Shown piece after piece: positions 38,556 through 48,059 of a stretch of DNA of 64,000 nt. The stretch spans positions 22,723 to 86,722 of the forward strand of contig JACQAO010000014.1 of the NCBI GenBank assembly GCA_016194935.1, in the 5' to 3' direction. Within the stretch, counting starts at the first letter, position 1; every line of letters starts with the position of its first letter. The stretch is from Betaproteobacteria bacterium (lineage in GTDB: Bacteria; Pseudomonadota; Gammaproteobacteria; Burkholderiales; Rhodocyclaceae). Position numbers and translations under genes: made by a program. The notes beneath the pieces are model-generated. The model was not told the DNA's origin. It saw only the letters and a list, made by a program, of their open reading frames with translations, and searched no databases.

Positions 38556-38989
38556 GACAGAGGCAGCATCAGGATCGCATCGCGGTTGCTCCACGAAAAA
38601 ACCTTGTCCGCCGCCTCGCGCCAGGGCAGCCAGAGATATTGCCTATGTTCGCGCGGCGCGATGGCGACGGGAGTATCCGGCGCGACGCACAGGCTAAAAA
38701 CATGTTCGAGATTGTGGCTGACGCCGGCGGGGTAGCGGTGGCGCCATTCCGGGAAAATTTCGTAGCGGTTGGATAAGCGCCAGTCGATGAAATCCGCCGG
38801 CGCGGCGGCGATGCCGGTTTCCTCAAGCGTTTCGCGGCGCGCTGTCTCGAGCAGGTCTTCCGTATTTTCCCGGCTGCCGGTGACCGACTGCCAGAAACCC
38901 GGATGTGCGGTACGTTCCAGCAGCAGTACCCCCAATGCCGGGGTATGAATCAGCACCAGCACCGAAACGGGCTGCTTGTTTCCTTGCAT
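38528..38989 (-). CDS. nudB: Dihydroneopterin triphosphate diphosphatase NudB
   Basis: A 153-residue Nudix hydrolase of folate synthesis. The Nudix box lies within GSRENTEDLLETARRETLEE (then TGI), fitting GX5EX7REUXEEXGU. RLSNRYEIFPEWRHRYP is a NudB signature. Start at 38989 (MQGNKQPVSVLVLIHT). It abuts the barstar gene stop. Proximity to aspS, DUF502 and fmdB is common in betaproteobacteria. Confidence 0.9.
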   Translation of the reverse strand: MQGNKQPVSVLVLIHTPALGVLLLERTAHPGFWQSVTGSRENTEDLLETARRETLEETGIAAAPADFIDWRLSNRYEIFPEWRHRYPAGVSHNLEHVFSLCVAPDTPVAIAPREHRQYLWLPWREAADKVFSWSNRDAILMLPLSQDGAADTC

Positions 38990-39453
38990 CAGAATCCCGG
39001 CAGCCAGGCGATGCCATCGGCCTGCATGTCGACCAGGCACCACAATGCGACGCCCTGTTCGCGCCAAACGTCGGCAGCTTCCTCGAAGGCTTGCAGCGCG
39101 GCGACCATGTCATTTTCGGCATGCGCGCGCAGCGGGTCGCAATGCTCCAGCAGCACCAGATAGCCTTCGGCCGGACGCCAGCCAAGGTCGGCCAGGCAGT
39201 CGGCCAGCGCGTCCCAGTTGGCGCCGAACCACTCGGGGAAGGCCATGTCCTTGCCGATGGCCGCCAGCAAATCCGTCTTGTCCCTGGCGCGCGCCAGATC
39301 AACATGGAACACCACATAGGCGCAGGATTCGGCGGCGGCGATGAGGTCTTCCTGCCCACCCGGCGGCAGGTGGGGCATGTGGTACACGCCGGCTCGCGGG
39401 ATGTCGCGCAGCAAGGCTGCATAGCGGTCGCGGAGCTCTTCTGCTGTGCTCAT
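38989..39453 (-). CDS. Barstar-family RNase inhibitor
   Basis: A 154-residue protein with the barstar fold: DLLAAIGKDMAFPEWFGANW with DALADCLADLGW carries the conserved WFGANWDAL RNase-binding helix. It is longer than classical barstar (about 90 residues). It overlaps the secreted RNase gene by four bases, so it is presumably the cytoplasmic immunity protein for that RNase. Confidence 0.88.
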   Translation of the reverse strand: MSTAEELRDRYAALLRDIPRAGVYHMPHLPPGGQEDLIAAAESCAYVVFHVDLARARDKTDLLAAIGKDMAFPEWFGANWDALADCLADLGWRPAEGYLVLLEHCDPLRAHAENDMVAALQAFEEAADVWREQGVALWCLVDMQADGIAWLPGF

Positions 39454-39818
39454 TCGCGGATGCTCCGGAAACTGCGGTAGTGATCGTCGCTGTAAAAGTA
39501 CTCATGCCCCGCACCGGCGACGATGCGGCGTGCGCCACGGTCCCGGCTGGCGGGCGTCGGCACCGTATATTCCCGATAGTAGCCGTGCTGTTTTAAAGGC
39601 AGCCGACGCTCGCGGTTGCCGAACACCACCCCATCGCGGCGATAGGGAAACGGCCCGCCGCGCTCGATCAGGCGTAGCGTCTCGCGCGCCTCGGGCGGCA
39701 GCCCGGCGACGCTGATGGGGGCGATGACTGGTGCGGGGTTGGGTGCAACTTCACGCGCCTCTGCTACACCTGACAGTGCTGCACAAGCCAACCAACCAGC
39801 CAACAGAATGCGCCGCAT
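39450..39818 (-). CDS. Secreted barnase-type guanyl-specific ribonuclease
   Basis: A 122-residue protein with signal peptide (MRRILLAGWLACAALSGVAEA). Catalytic features of the barnase/RNase N1 family are visible: FGNRERRLP, general base Glu in YYREYTV, Arg in GARRIVAG, and His in YSDDHYRSF, matching barnase HYQTF. It hydrolyses RNA outside the cytoplasm. It is paired with the barstar gene, resembling a bacteriocin-immunity unit. Confidence 0.87.
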   Translation of the reverse strand: MRRILLAGWLACAALSGVAEAREVAPNPAPVIAPISVAGLPPEARETLRLIERGGPFPYRRDGVVFGNRERRLPLKQHGYYREYTVPTPASRDRGARRIVAGAGHEYFYSDDHYRSFRSIRE

Positions 39819-39833
39819 GGAACGATCAGGCGC

Positions 39834-41636
39834 TCAAGGCTTGGCGGCCTCGGCCTGCGTTGCCGGGTTCTGGCGCAGGCGGATATGCAGTTCGCGTAAC
39901 TGCTTTTCATCGACGGCGGAAGGCGCGTCGGTCAACAGGCATTGCGCGCGCTGGGTCTTGGGGAAGGCGATAACATCGCGGATCGATTCAGCGCCGGCCA
40001 TCATGGTGACGATGCGGTCGAGGCCGAAAGCCAGTCCGCCGTGGGGCGGCGCGCCGTACTTGAGGGCGTCGAGCAGGAAACCGAATTTCAGTTGGGCCTC
40101 CTCCGCGCCGATGCCCAGCGCGCGAAATACCTTGCTCTGAACTTCCTCGCGGTGAATACGCACCGAGCCGCCGCCCAGCTCCCAGCCGTTCAACGCCAGG
40201 TCGTAAGCCTTGGCCAGGCAGGCGCCGGGGTCGCTGGCCAGCAACTCCTCGTGGCCGTCCTTGGGACTGGTGAAGGGGTGATGGCAGGCGCTCCAGCGGC
40301 GGTTTTCATCGTCGTATTCGAACATCGGAAAATCGACCACCCACAGCGGCCGCCAGGCATCGCCGGTGAGATGTTTTTTCTCATGGCCGATTTTAGTGCG
40401 CAAAGCACCGAGGGCGTCGTTCACCACTTTAGCCTTGTCAGCGCCGAAGAAAATCAGGTCGCCGCTGTGTGCGCCGGTGCGTTGAATGATGGCTTTCAGC
40501 GCGGTCTCGTGCAGGTTTTTGATGATCGGCGACTGCAAGCCGGTTTCATTCGGCTGGCTGGCGTCATTGACCTTGATGTAAGCCAGCCCCTTGGCGCCAT
40601 AAATCCTGGCGAACTCGGTGTAGGCGTCGATCTCGCCGCGCGTCAATGTCGCGCCGCCGGGGATGCGCAGGCCGGCCACGCGACCGCCGGCAGCGTTGGC
40701 CGGGCCGCTGAACACTTTGAAAGCAACATCCTTGACGACATCGGTAAGCTCCGTCAGCTCCAGCGTCACGCGCAGATCGGGCTTGTCGGAGCCGAAACGG
40801 CGCATGGCTTCGGCGTAAGTCATGCGCGGAAAGGGGTTGGGCAGGTCGACGCCCAGCACTTCCTTGAACAGGCTGTGGATCATCTCCTCCATCAGCGCGG
40901 TGATCTGTGTCTCATCGAGGAAGGAAGTTTCGACATCGATCTGGGTGAATTCCGGCTGGCGGTCGGCGCGCAGATCCTCGTCGCGGAAACATTTGACGAT
41001 CTGGTAGTAGCGGTCGAAACCCGCCACCATCAGCAACTGCTTGAACAGTTGCGGCGACTGCGGCAGGGCGAAAAACTGGCCGGGATGCACGCGCGACGGC
41101 ACCAGGTAGTCGCGCGCGCCTTCCGGGGTGGACTTGGTCAGCATCGGCGTCTCGATGTCGATGAAGCCCTTGGCGTCGAGGAAACGGCGGCAGGCCATCG
41201 CCGTCTTGTAGCGCAGCTTGAGATTGTTCTGCATCTGCGGGCGGCGCAAGTCGATGACGCGATGCGTGAGGCGCACGTTCTCGGAAAGATTCTCTTCGTC
41301 GAGCTGGAAGGGCGGCGTCACCGCAATGTTCAGCACTTCCAGATCATGGCAAAGAATTTCGATCTCGCCTGAAGCGAGGTTGGGATTCTCAGTGCCTGCC
41401 GGGCGGCGGCGCACCTTGCCGGTGATTTTCAGGACGAACTCGTTGCGCACATCTTCGGCACGCGCAAACATCCCGGCGCGATCCGGGTCGCAGACGATCT
41501 GCGCCAACCCCTCGCGGTCGCGCAGGTCGATGAAAATCACGCCGCCATGATCGCGGCGGCGATGGCTCCAGCCGCAGAGTGTGACGATCTGGTCGACGTG
41601 GCTGGCGTTAACCTGGCCGCAATAATGGGTTCGCAT
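39834..41636 (-). CDS. aspS: Aspartyl-tRNA synthetase AspS
   Basis: A 600-residue bacterial-type AspRS. The N-terminal OB-fold anticodon domain ([20 protein letters not shown]), class II motif 2 ([20 protein letters not shown]), the GAD insertion domain in the middle, and motif 3 ([14 protein letters not shown]) are present. Start at 41636 gives MRTHYCGQV. Ends 15 bases upstream of the RNase gene. Confidence 0.97.
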   Translation of the reverse strand: MRTHYCGQVNASHVDQIVTLCGWSHRRRDHGGVIFIDLRDREGLAQIVCDPDRAGMFARAEDVRNEFVLKITGKVRRRPAGTENPNLASGEIEILCHDLEVLNIAVTPPFQLDEENLSENVRLTHRVIDLRRPQMQNNLKLRYKTAMACRRFLDAKGFIDIETPMLTKSTPEGARDYLVPSRVHPGQFFALPQSPQLFKQLLMVAGFDRYYQIVKCFRDEDLRADRQPEFTQIDVETSFLDETQITALMEEMIHSLFKEVLGVDLPNPFPRMTYAEAMRRFGSDKPDLRVTLELTELTDVVKDVAFKVFSGPANAAGGRVAGLRIPGGATLTRGEIDAYTEFARIYGAKGLAYIKVNDASQPNETGLQSPIIKNLHETALKAIIQRTGAHSGDLIFFGADKAKVVNDALGALRTKIGHEKKHLTGDAWRPLWVVDFPMFEYDDENRRWSACHHPFTSPKDGHEELLASDPGACLAKAYDLALNGWELGGGSVRIHREEVQSKVFRALGIGAEEAQLKFGFLLDALKYGAPPHGGLAFGLDRIVTMMAGAESIRDVIAFPKTQRAQCLLTDAPSAVDEKQLRELHIRLRQNPATQAEAAKP

Positions 41637-41685
41637 GTTTCCTGTTTCCGATTTGGTAAAAAGCGCCGTCTGCAAGACAGCGGGA

Positions 41686-42327
41686 TTATTCATTCTGGGC
41701 GCGGCCCAGCGGGTTCCCCGAAGGATGGCGCAAAGGAGGGGCCACCACGCCCATCGAGATGATGTACTTGAGCGCCTCGTCGACACTCATTTCCAGTTCG
41801 ATCACGTCCTTGCGCGGCATCATCAGGAAGAAGCCGGAAGTCGGGTTGGGCGTGGTCGGCACATATACGCTGACGTAAGCGGCAGCGCCCCCTTCGAGGT
41901 GCAGCGGCACATCGCCGCCGGGCTGGCCGGTCAGGAAGGCGATGGTCCAACTGCCGTGGCGCGGATACTGCACCAGCAGCGCCTTGCGGAAGGCCACGCC
42001 GGAAGACGAGAAGAGCGTATCGGAAACCTGCTTGACGCTGTAATACACCGACTTCACCACCGGGATGCGCGACAACACGCCTTCCCAGAAACGCACCAGG
42101 CGCTGGCCGATGATATTGGCGGTCACCAGCCCGGTGACAAACACCACCAGCAGCGTCAGGATCACGCCCATGCCGGGGATATATACGCCCAGCAGGGTTT
42201 CCGGGCGAATCTCCACCGGCAGCAGCAGCAACGACTGATCCATGGCGCGCACAATCAGCGCCAGCACCCAGACGGTAATCGCCAGCGGCACCCAGATCAG
42301 CAGCCCGGTGATAAAGTATTTTTTCAC
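41686..42327 (-). CDS. DUF502 family membrane protein
   Basis: A 213-residue inner-membrane protein with two N-terminal helices ([40 protein letters not shown]) and a C-terminal soluble domain ([19 protein letters not shown]). The likely start is GTG 42327, because family members begin [10 protein letters not shown]; an upstream ATG would read through fmdB. Conserved order fmdB-DUF502-aspS. Function unknown. Confidence 0.88.
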   Translation of the reverse strand: MKKYFITGLLIWVPLAITVWVLALIVRAMDQSLLLLPVEIRPETLLGVYIPGMGVILTLLVVFVTGLVTANIIGQRLVRFWEGVLSRIPVVKSVYYSVKQVSDTLFSSSGVAFRKALLVQYPRHGSWTIAFLTGQPGGDVPLHLEGGAAAYVSVYVPTTPNPTSGFFLMMPRKDVIELEMSVDEALKYIISMGVVAPPLRHPSGNPLGRAQNE

Positions 42328-42355
42328 CCGAAAAGCCGGGGGATGGGGCGTTCCC

Positions 42356-42640
42356 TCAGTGGCAGGCACAGGCGCCGCCCCCTCCCTGGCAGGACGGTGA
42401 CGCCTCGACTTTGCTTTCTGTTTTGCTTTCGCCGGGAGCATCGGCGGCGGGCTTCGCGCCGCCCTTGAAATCGGTGGCATACCAGCCGCTGCCTTTGAGT
42501 TGAAAACCGGGGGCGGTGAGCTGTTTGTTGAAGGTTTCCTTGTTGCACGCCGGGCAAGTCGTCAGTTGCGCATCGCTCATTTTCTGCAATATGTCGTTTG
42601 CGTGACCGCAACTGCTGCAACGGTAAGCGTAAATTGGCAT
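42356..42640 (-). CDS. FmdB-family zinc ribbon protein
   Basis: A 94-residue protein with an N-terminal zinc ribbon: [13 protein letters not shown] with CPAC, then an Ala/Ser-rich tail ending GGGGACACH. Family members are putative regulatory or folding proteins of unknown role. It is first in the fmdB-DUF502-aspS run. Confidence 0.9.
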   Translation of the reverse strand: MPIYAYRCSSCGHANDILQKMSDAQLTTCPACNKETFNKQLTAPGFQLKGSGWYATDFKGGAKPAADAPGESKTESKVEASPSCQGGGGACACH

Positions 42641-42836
42641 GACTGCCTCCAAAAGATGGAATTATAGCTTAGAGCCTCCCCCTAAAGAGCTTGGGAGAAT
42701 GATCATTCACACGTTGGGGACTCGCCTTTTGGTGCAGTCTAGTGCGGTCATAATCGGGGTAATTACCCCGCAAACTTACTTGCATCTGGGGCAAATATTG
42801 GCCAAAATGTCCGCAATTATTCCCTGCGAGGTTGCC

Positions 42837-44087
42837 ATGTTAGCCGAAACCGCCGAAACCGTTTATTACCTAGAGCAAGCCGTTGCACGTTACAACGTCG
42901 GGCAGGTGGCCGAAATGCTTGGCAAGGCACCAAAAACAATTACCCGCTGGCGCACCGGGCAAACGCCACCACCACCCTATCTGGCACCAGCCCTGCAAAA
43001 GATTCTCGACTTCGGTCGGCCTGCGCCTGGTGGGGGCGACTTCACTTTCATCGACCTGTTTGCCGGCATCGGCGGAATCCGGCTCGGATTCCAAGCTCAT
43101 GGCGGGCGCTGCGTGTTTACTTCTGAATGGAATACATGGTCACAAAAAACCTATGTCGAGAACTTCGGCGACGCTCACGAGATCATCGGCGATATCGTTC
43201 CATATGAAACCAAGGATATACCTGATCACGATGTTCTTCTCGCTGGATTTCCTTGCCAACCATTTAGTATCGCCGGTGTCAGCAAGAAGAACGCGCTCGG
43301 TCGTCCGCACGGGTTTGAATGCACGACGCAAGGCACCTTGTTTTTTGATGTGGCGCGAATCATTGCCAAGAAACGACCCAAAGCCTTCCTGCTCGAAAAC
43401 GTTAAAAACCTTTTATCGCACGACAAGGGCAACACATTTCAAGTGATCTTGCACGCCCTGCGCAAAGAGCTCGGCTATGACGTACATTACCGCGTCATTG
43501 ATGCACGGCATTTTGTTCCCCAGCATCGCGAGCGTATCTTAATCGTTGGTTTCCGCGAGCCGACCGGATTCAGTTGGGATGCTTTACAGTTACCGGAATC
43601 CGGCCCGGTCTTGTCAAGCATCTTGCATCCGGAAAATGGCAGCGAACTGCCTCAAGCGCCTTACACGCATGGTGCGAAGGCTGTCGTCCATGACAAGTAT
43701 ATTCTGACAGACAAGCTTTGGGCTTATCTGCAAGCCTATGCCGAAAAACACCGCGCAGCCGGCAATGGATTCGGCTTCGGTTTGGTAAAGCCAGAGCAAA
43801 CTGCACGCACTTTGTCTGCTCGCTATTACAAAGATGGCTCGGAAATTCTCGTGAGCCGAGGCAAGAACAAGAACCCACGCCGACTGACCCCACGCGAGTG
43901 CGCGCGTCTGATGGGCTTCCCGGATGATTTTCACATTCCTGTTTCGGACACGCAGGCATATCGCCAGTTTGGTAACTCCGTCGCTGTACCTGTAATCCGC
44001 GAAGTTGCGCGCATCATGCGTCCCCATGTACTGGCGCTTGCCGAGCAGGAGCGCACCGGTGCATTACAGACACCATTGTTTGCGTGA
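42837..44087 (+). CDS. dcm: DNA (cytosine-5) methyltransferase (Dcm/M.EcoRII-like)
   Basis: A 416-residue C5-MTase. Motif [16 protein letters not shown], motif [10 protein letters not shown] with the catalytic Cys, motif VI ENVKNL, motif [14 protein letters not shown], and [19 protein letters not shown] and [11 protein letters not shown]. The N-terminal HTH-like extension ([20 protein letters not shown]) matches M.EcoRII/Dcm. With EcoRII-like neighbours it probably methylates CCWGG (inference). The ATG at 42837 follows GAGG; an upstream in-frame start adds 66 unlikely residues. Confidence 0.93.
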   Translation: MLAETAETVYYLEQAVARYNVGQVAEMLGKAPKTITRWRTGQTPPPPYLAPALQKILDFGRPAPGGGDFTFIDLFAGIGGIRLGFQAHGGRCVFTSEWNTWSQKTYVENFGDAHEIIGDIVPYETKDIPDHDVLLAGFPCQPFSIAGVSKKNALGRPHGFECTTQGTLFFDVARIIAKKRPKAFLLENVKNLLSHDKGNTFQVILHALRKELGYDVHYRVIDARHFVPQHRERILIVGFREPTGFSWDALQLPESGPVLSSILHPENGSELPQAPYTHGAKAVVHDKYILTDKLWAYLQAYAEKHRAAGNGFGFGLVKPEQTARTLSARYYKDGSEILVSRGKNKNPRRLTPRECARLMGFPDDFHIPVSDTQAYRQFGNSVAVPVIREVARIMRPHVLALAEQERTGALQTPLFA

Positions 44088-44528
44088 ATGGTTGATGTTG
44101 TCGACCCGGCGACACGTAGCCGGATGATGGCAGGAATCCGGGCAAAAGACACTGCGCCGGAGTTGCAGATTCGCCGAGGCCTGCATCGTCTGGGCTTTCG
44201 CTTCCGTCTTCACGACAAACGACTGCCAGGAAAACCTGATTTGCTGTTGCCCAAACATTCAGCAGTGATTTTTGTGCACGGCTGCTTCTGGCATGGGCAT
44301 GACTGCCCGGCCTTCAAATGGCCAAAAACTCGCGCCGAATTCTGGCGCTCCAAGATTAAACACAACCGCGAAAATGACAGACGCCACGTAAAGATGCTGC
44401 GAGGGTTAGGATGGAGAGTTTGCGTAATTTGGGAGTGCTCGGTTCGCAAACCCGGTGCCGAGGCCTTGGTTGCCCGCATTGCACGATGGCTTGCAGGTAC
44501 ATTACGCACATTGGAGATACGAGCATGA
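44088..44528 (+). CDS. vsr: Very short patch repair endonuclease Vsr
   Basis: A 146-residue nuclease nicking at T:G mismatches formed by deamination of 5-methylcytosine. RSRMMAGIRAKDTAPEL, LPGKPDLLLPKH (catalytic Asp) and VHGCFWHGHDCPAFKWPK are conserved. It starts directly after the methyltransferase stop and overlaps the restriction endonuclease by four bases. Confidence 0.95.
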   Translation: MVDVVDPATRSRMMAGIRAKDTAPELQIRRGLHRLGFRFRLHDKRLPGKPDLLLPKHSAVIFVHGCFWHGHDCPAFKWPKTRAEFWRSKIKHNRENDRRHVKMLRGLGWRVCVIWECSVRKPGAEALVARIARWLAGTLRTLEIRA

Positions 44529-45751
44529 AGAAAGGTTATCTGTCGCAATACTTTGATGGCGTCGCCATCAAGACGCTGAGCGCTGTCGAGGCAGATCGGA
44601 CGCGATCAAACCAGCACGAATACAACGCTACGCGCGACATGCTTGATTTCATGGGGCGGCCAAGTGAAAAGACGCCACTTGATGCGCGCTTCCTGTATCT
44701 GAACGACGATGATGCAGAGCCTGTGCCAGAGGATGCTTTCCTCACGCTCTACGATAGCCGCAAAGGCCAGTCACATCGCTCGGCAGAATACCGTTTTTAC
44801 TTTCCTACGACCAACGTATCAAACAATGCCAGTGAAGGTGATTTGCTGGCCATCGCAAAACGCCGTGATGGCGGCTTGCTGGTCATCATTGCGGAACGAG
44901 ACAGCACCATCGCGCGCCAGATTCGTTGGCTATTTGGAATGACCGACACCGATCATCCCGGGTTTTCTGTCAAATCGGAAATGGAAACCGAGCAAGACCG
45001 TATCGGCTTTGCAGCGCGGATTGTGCTCGAACAAATCGGTATCCAGCCGGAGATCGACGCGCCGAATTTTCTTGATCAGATGCTCGGCCTCTTTGGTGGA
45101 ACATTTCCGACGACTCTGGAATTCTCTGCCTTTGCACGATCAACGCTGACGGATGTTGACGCATTTGTTGCACCCGATACGGCAGTGCTGGTATGGATGG
45201 ATCGTGAAGAAGTTTTATTTCGCACGCTGGAAAAGCATTTACTTTCCGAACAGATGAGCGTCCTATTTCATGATGGAACCGTTGACCCAGATCCGGTAAT
45301 GAAAGTCGCGCAGAGTGCATTCCAGCGCCGCAAATCACGCGCCGGGAGTGCTTTGGAAAATCACCTCGAGGCCGTTTTCAAGTCACAGGGGGTAACCTAT
45401 TCTCGCACTGCCGTAACCGAGCGAAAGCTCAAGCCGGATTTCATATTTCCGGACATTGCGCGGTACCACGATCCATCGTTTCCTTCGGCGCTGCTCACCA
45501 TGCTGGCGTCAAAGACGACCAGCAAGGACAGGTGGCGCCAGATACTCAACGAAGCGACCCGCATTCCCACCAAGCACCTGATTACGCTGGAGCCCAGCAT
45601 CAGTCAAAATCAGACCGCCGAAATGCAATCTGAGCAGGTGCAGCTTGTCATTCCCGCACCGCTGCACGATACCTACACAGCAGCGCAGCGGACGTGGCTA
45701 CTTGATGTCTCTGGCTTTGTCGATCTGGTAAAGGCACGTCAGGGAGGTTGA
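44525..45751 (+). CDS. EcoRII-type type II restriction endonuclease
   Basis: A 408-residue enzyme close to EcoRII in size. An N-terminal effector DNA-binding domain (MKKGYLSQYFDGVAIKTLSA) precedes the C-terminal PD-(D/E)XK-like domain: SRAGSALENHLEAVFKSQGV, KLKPDFIFPDIARYHDPSFP, ASKTTSKDRWRQILNEATRI, KHLITLEPSISQNQTAEM. EcoRII requires two CCWGG sites for cleavage. The start ATGA overlaps vsr. It completes a compact methyltransferase-Vsr-REase operon. Confidence 0.9.
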   Translation: MKKGYLSQYFDGVAIKTLSAVEADRTRSNQHEYNATRDMLDFMGRPSEKTPLDARFLYLNDDDAEPVPEDAFLTLYDSRKGQSHRSAEYRFYFPTTNVSNNASEGDLLAIAKRRDGGLLVIIAERDSTIARQIRWLFGMTDTDHPGFSVKSEMETEQDRIGFAARIVLEQIGIQPEIDAPNFLDQMLGLFGGTFPTTLEFSAFARSTLTDVDAFVAPDTAVLVWMDREEVLFRTLEKHLLSEQMSVLFHDGTVDPDPVMKVAQSAFQRRKSRAGSALENHLEAVFKSQGVTYSRTAVTERKLKPDFIFPDIARYHDPSFPSALLTMLASKTTSKDRWRQILNEATRIPTKHLITLEPSISQNQTAEMQSEQVQLVIPAPLHDTYTAAQRTWLLDVSGFVDLVKARQGG

Positions 45752-45791
45752 TACGCATCGTAATCCGCCCCCCCAACCCGGGGTTCCAGTC

Positions 45792-46649
45792 TCAGAGCTG
45801 AAGCAGGTAGGCCTGGGTCAGCGGTTTGCCCCAGAACAGCGCAATGATGCCGGCAGTGGCGAGATAGGGGCCGAAGGGGATCGGAATGTCGCGGCCACGG
45901 CGGGTGAGGATGATCAGGCCGATGCCGACGATGGCGCCGACCACGGAGGAAAACAGGATGGTCAGCGGCAGCAGTTGCCAGCCGAACCAGGCGCCAATGG
46001 CGGCCAGCAGCTTGAAATCGCCGTAGCCCATGCCCTCCTTGCCGGTCGTCAGTTTGAAGCCCCAATACACGCTCCACAGGGCCAGATAACCGGCCATGGC
46101 GCCGATCACCGCACTCTTCAGGTCGACGAAACCGCCGCCCAGATTCAGCAACAAACCCGCCCACAGCAGCGGCAGCGTAATGTCGTCGGGCAGCAGTTGG
46201 GTATCGAAGTCGATGAAAGTCAGCGCGATCATGGCCCACACGAACAGCAGCGCACCGGCGGTCGCCAGGGTCAGGCCGAAACGCCATCCGGCATAGGCGG
46301 AGAGCAGGCCGGTGAGCGCCTCGATCAGCGGATAACGAACAGAGATCGACGCTTTGCAGCCCCGGCAGCGACCGCGCAAAATCAGCCAACTGAGGATGGG
46401 AATGTTCTCCAGGGCAGAGATAGCATGGCCGCACTGCGGGCAACGCGAACGCGGCAGCGCCAGTGAGAGCTTTTCCTGCACCGGCGGCGTTTCCTCCCGC
46501 AGCTCGGCGCATTGCGCCTGCCAGTCGCGCTGCATCATCAGCGGCAGGCGATAAATCACCACATTGAGAAAACTGCCGACCATGAGGCCCAGCAGCAGAC
46601 AGGCAGCCGCCAGATAGACCGGCTGGGCGAGGATGTCGACGGTGGTCAT
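45792..46649 (-). CDS. pilD: Type IV prepilin peptidase PilD
   Basis: A 285-residue inner-membrane aspartic protease and N-methylase. CPQCGH and CRGCKA form the zinc loop. Catalytic aspartates lie in FIDFDTQLLPDD and GMGYGDFKLLA. It should process all the prepilins at 2-11 kb as well as type IVa pilins. It lies downstream of pilC with an 8-bp repeat between; pilB is not in the window. Confidence 0.95.
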   Translation of the reverse strand: MTTVDILAQPVYLAAACLLLGLMVGSFLNVVIYRLPLMMQRDWQAQCAELREETPPVQEKLSLALPRSRCPQCGHAISALENIPILSWLILRGRCRGCKASISVRYPLIEALTGLLSAYAGWRFGLTLATAGALLFVWAMIALTFIDFDTQLLPDDITLPLLWAGLLLNLGGGFVDLKSAVIGAMAGYLALWSVYWGFKLTTGKEGMGYGDFKLLAAIGAWFGWQLLPLTILFSSVVGAIVGIGLIILTRRGRDIPIPFGPYLATAGIIALFWGKPLTQAYLLQL

Positions 46650-46662
46650 TCAGCGTTTATCG

Positions 46663-46686
46663 GAGTGTGGGAGTGTGGGAGTGTGC
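46663..46686. repeat. 8-bp tandem repeat between pilC and pilD
   Basis: Three units of GAGTGTGG (last GAGTGTGC). Similar in period and GT-rich composition to the repeat upstream of argB. Confidence 0.8.
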
Positions 46687-46690
46687 AAAA

Positions 46691-47926
46691 TCAGCCGGCG
46701 ATTGCGCCGAGCTTGAAGATCGGCAGGTACATGGCTACCACCATGCCGCCGATCAATGTCCCCAGCACCACCATGATCATCGGCTCCATCAGGCTGGAGA
46801 GGGCTTCCACGGCGTCGTCGACTTCCGCTTCGTAGAAATCGGCCACTTTGCCGAGCATGCCGTCGAGCTGTCCCGATTCCTCGCCGATGGACACCATCTG
46901 CACCACCATGCTGGGGAACAGGTTGGTGTTCTGCATCGACACGGTGAGATTCTGGCCGGTGCTTACCTCGCCCTTGATCTGCCGGGTGGCGAGCAGGTAC
47001 ACATGGTTGCCGGCCGCCCCGGCCACCGAGTCGAGCGCCTCCACCAGCGGCACGCCGGCGGCGAACATGGTGGACAAGGTGCGCGTCCAGCGGGCGATGG
47101 TGGCTTTGCGGATCAGGTCGCCGAACACCGGCATTTTCAGCATCAGCCGATCCATGAACTGCTGCATTGCCAGAGAGCGTTTCCAGAAATAGAAAAACGC
47201 ATAAATGCCGCCGCCCGCGCCGCCGAAGATGATGTACCAGTTGGAGACAAAGGCATCCGAGATGGCGATGATGACCAGGGTCGGCGTAGGCAGGTCGGCG
47301 CCGAAACTGGTGAAAATCGACTTGAACTGCGGAATCACGAAAATCATGATCACCGCTGTAATGATAAAGGCAACCACGATGATGGAGATCGGGTAGAACA
47401 GCGCCGACTTGATCTTGCCCTTGATGGCCTGGATTTTTTCCTTGTAGGTCGCCAGGCGATCCAGCAGCGAATCGAGAATACCGGCCTGTTCGCCTGCCCC
47501 CACCAGATTGCAGAACAAGGGGTCAAAGTAAAGCGGATATTTGCGGAAAGCGATGGTCAGGCTGGAGCCGCTTTCGACATCGGTCTTGATGTCCATCAGC
47601 AGTTTGCTGACGGCGGCGTTGCTGGCCCCCTTGCCGACGATATCGAAGGCCTGCAACAGCGGCACGCCGGCTTTCATCATGGTGGCGAGCTGGCGGGTGA
47701 ACAGCGTAATGTCTTTTTCCGTTACCTTGCCGCCGCCCCGCAAACTCTGCTTCTTGATCTTGCCGACCAGGATGCCCTGACGGCGCAGCGTGGTGCGCAC
47801 CACGGCCTCTCCACCGGCGCGAATCTCGCCACGCACCTGTTTGCCGGTCTTGTCTCTGCCTTCCCAGACGAAGTTGAACAGCTTGACCTTTTCCGTCTTT
47901 TTGGTTTCCTTGGCATCGCTAGCCAT
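46691..47926 (-). CDS. pilC: Type IV pilus inner-membrane platform protein PilC
   Basis: A 411-residue T2SSF-family protein. First domain FTRQLATMMKAGVPLLQAFD and second domain RWTRTLSTMFAAGVPLVEAL, each with a GE-type signature (AGEQAGILDS, IGEESGQLDG). The N-terminal YLFxWEG-like start (LFNFVWEGRDKTGKQVRGEI) is PilC-specific and distinguishes it from the MshG at the window start. It forms part of a second type IV pilus system. Confidence 0.95.
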   Translation of the reverse strand: MASDAKETKKTEKVKLFNFVWEGRDKTGKQVRGEIRAGGEAVVRTTLRRQGILVGKIKKQSLRGGGKVTEKDITLFTRQLATMMKAGVPLLQAFDIVGKGASNAAVSKLLMDIKTDVESGSSLTIAFRKYPLYFDPLFCNLVGAGEQAGILDSLLDRLATYKEKIQAIKGKIKSALFYPISIIVVAFIITAVIMIFVIPQFKSIFTSFGADLPTPTLVIIAISDAFVSNWYIIFGGAGGGIYAFFYFWKRSLAMQQFMDRLMLKMPVFGDLIRKATIARWTRTLSTMFAAGVPLVEALDSVAGAAGNHVYLLATRQIKGEVSTGQNLTVSMQNTNLFPSMVVQMVSIGEESGQLDGMLGKVADFYEAEVDDAVEALSSLMEPMIMVVLGTLIGGMVVAMYLPIFKLGAIAG

Positions 47927-48059
47927 TTTACTTTTCTCCCTTTGCTGCTGGCGCCCGTCGTTGGTTCCGGGGTGCTGGTGGCGGCGAAATATAACGTCTG
48001 ATCATGCCTCGGCCCCAGCTATTTGTAAAGGCGGCGCGGAATGGCTGAAATGCTCAGCT

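Noticed and set aside
39942..41372. 476-codon plus-strand frame opposite aspS
   Set aside because: Antisense shadow of a highly conserved gene in GC-rich DNA; no recognisable domain.
46667..48001. 444-codon plus-strand frame opposite pilC
   Set aside because: Antisense shadow with His/Gln-rich nonsense composition.
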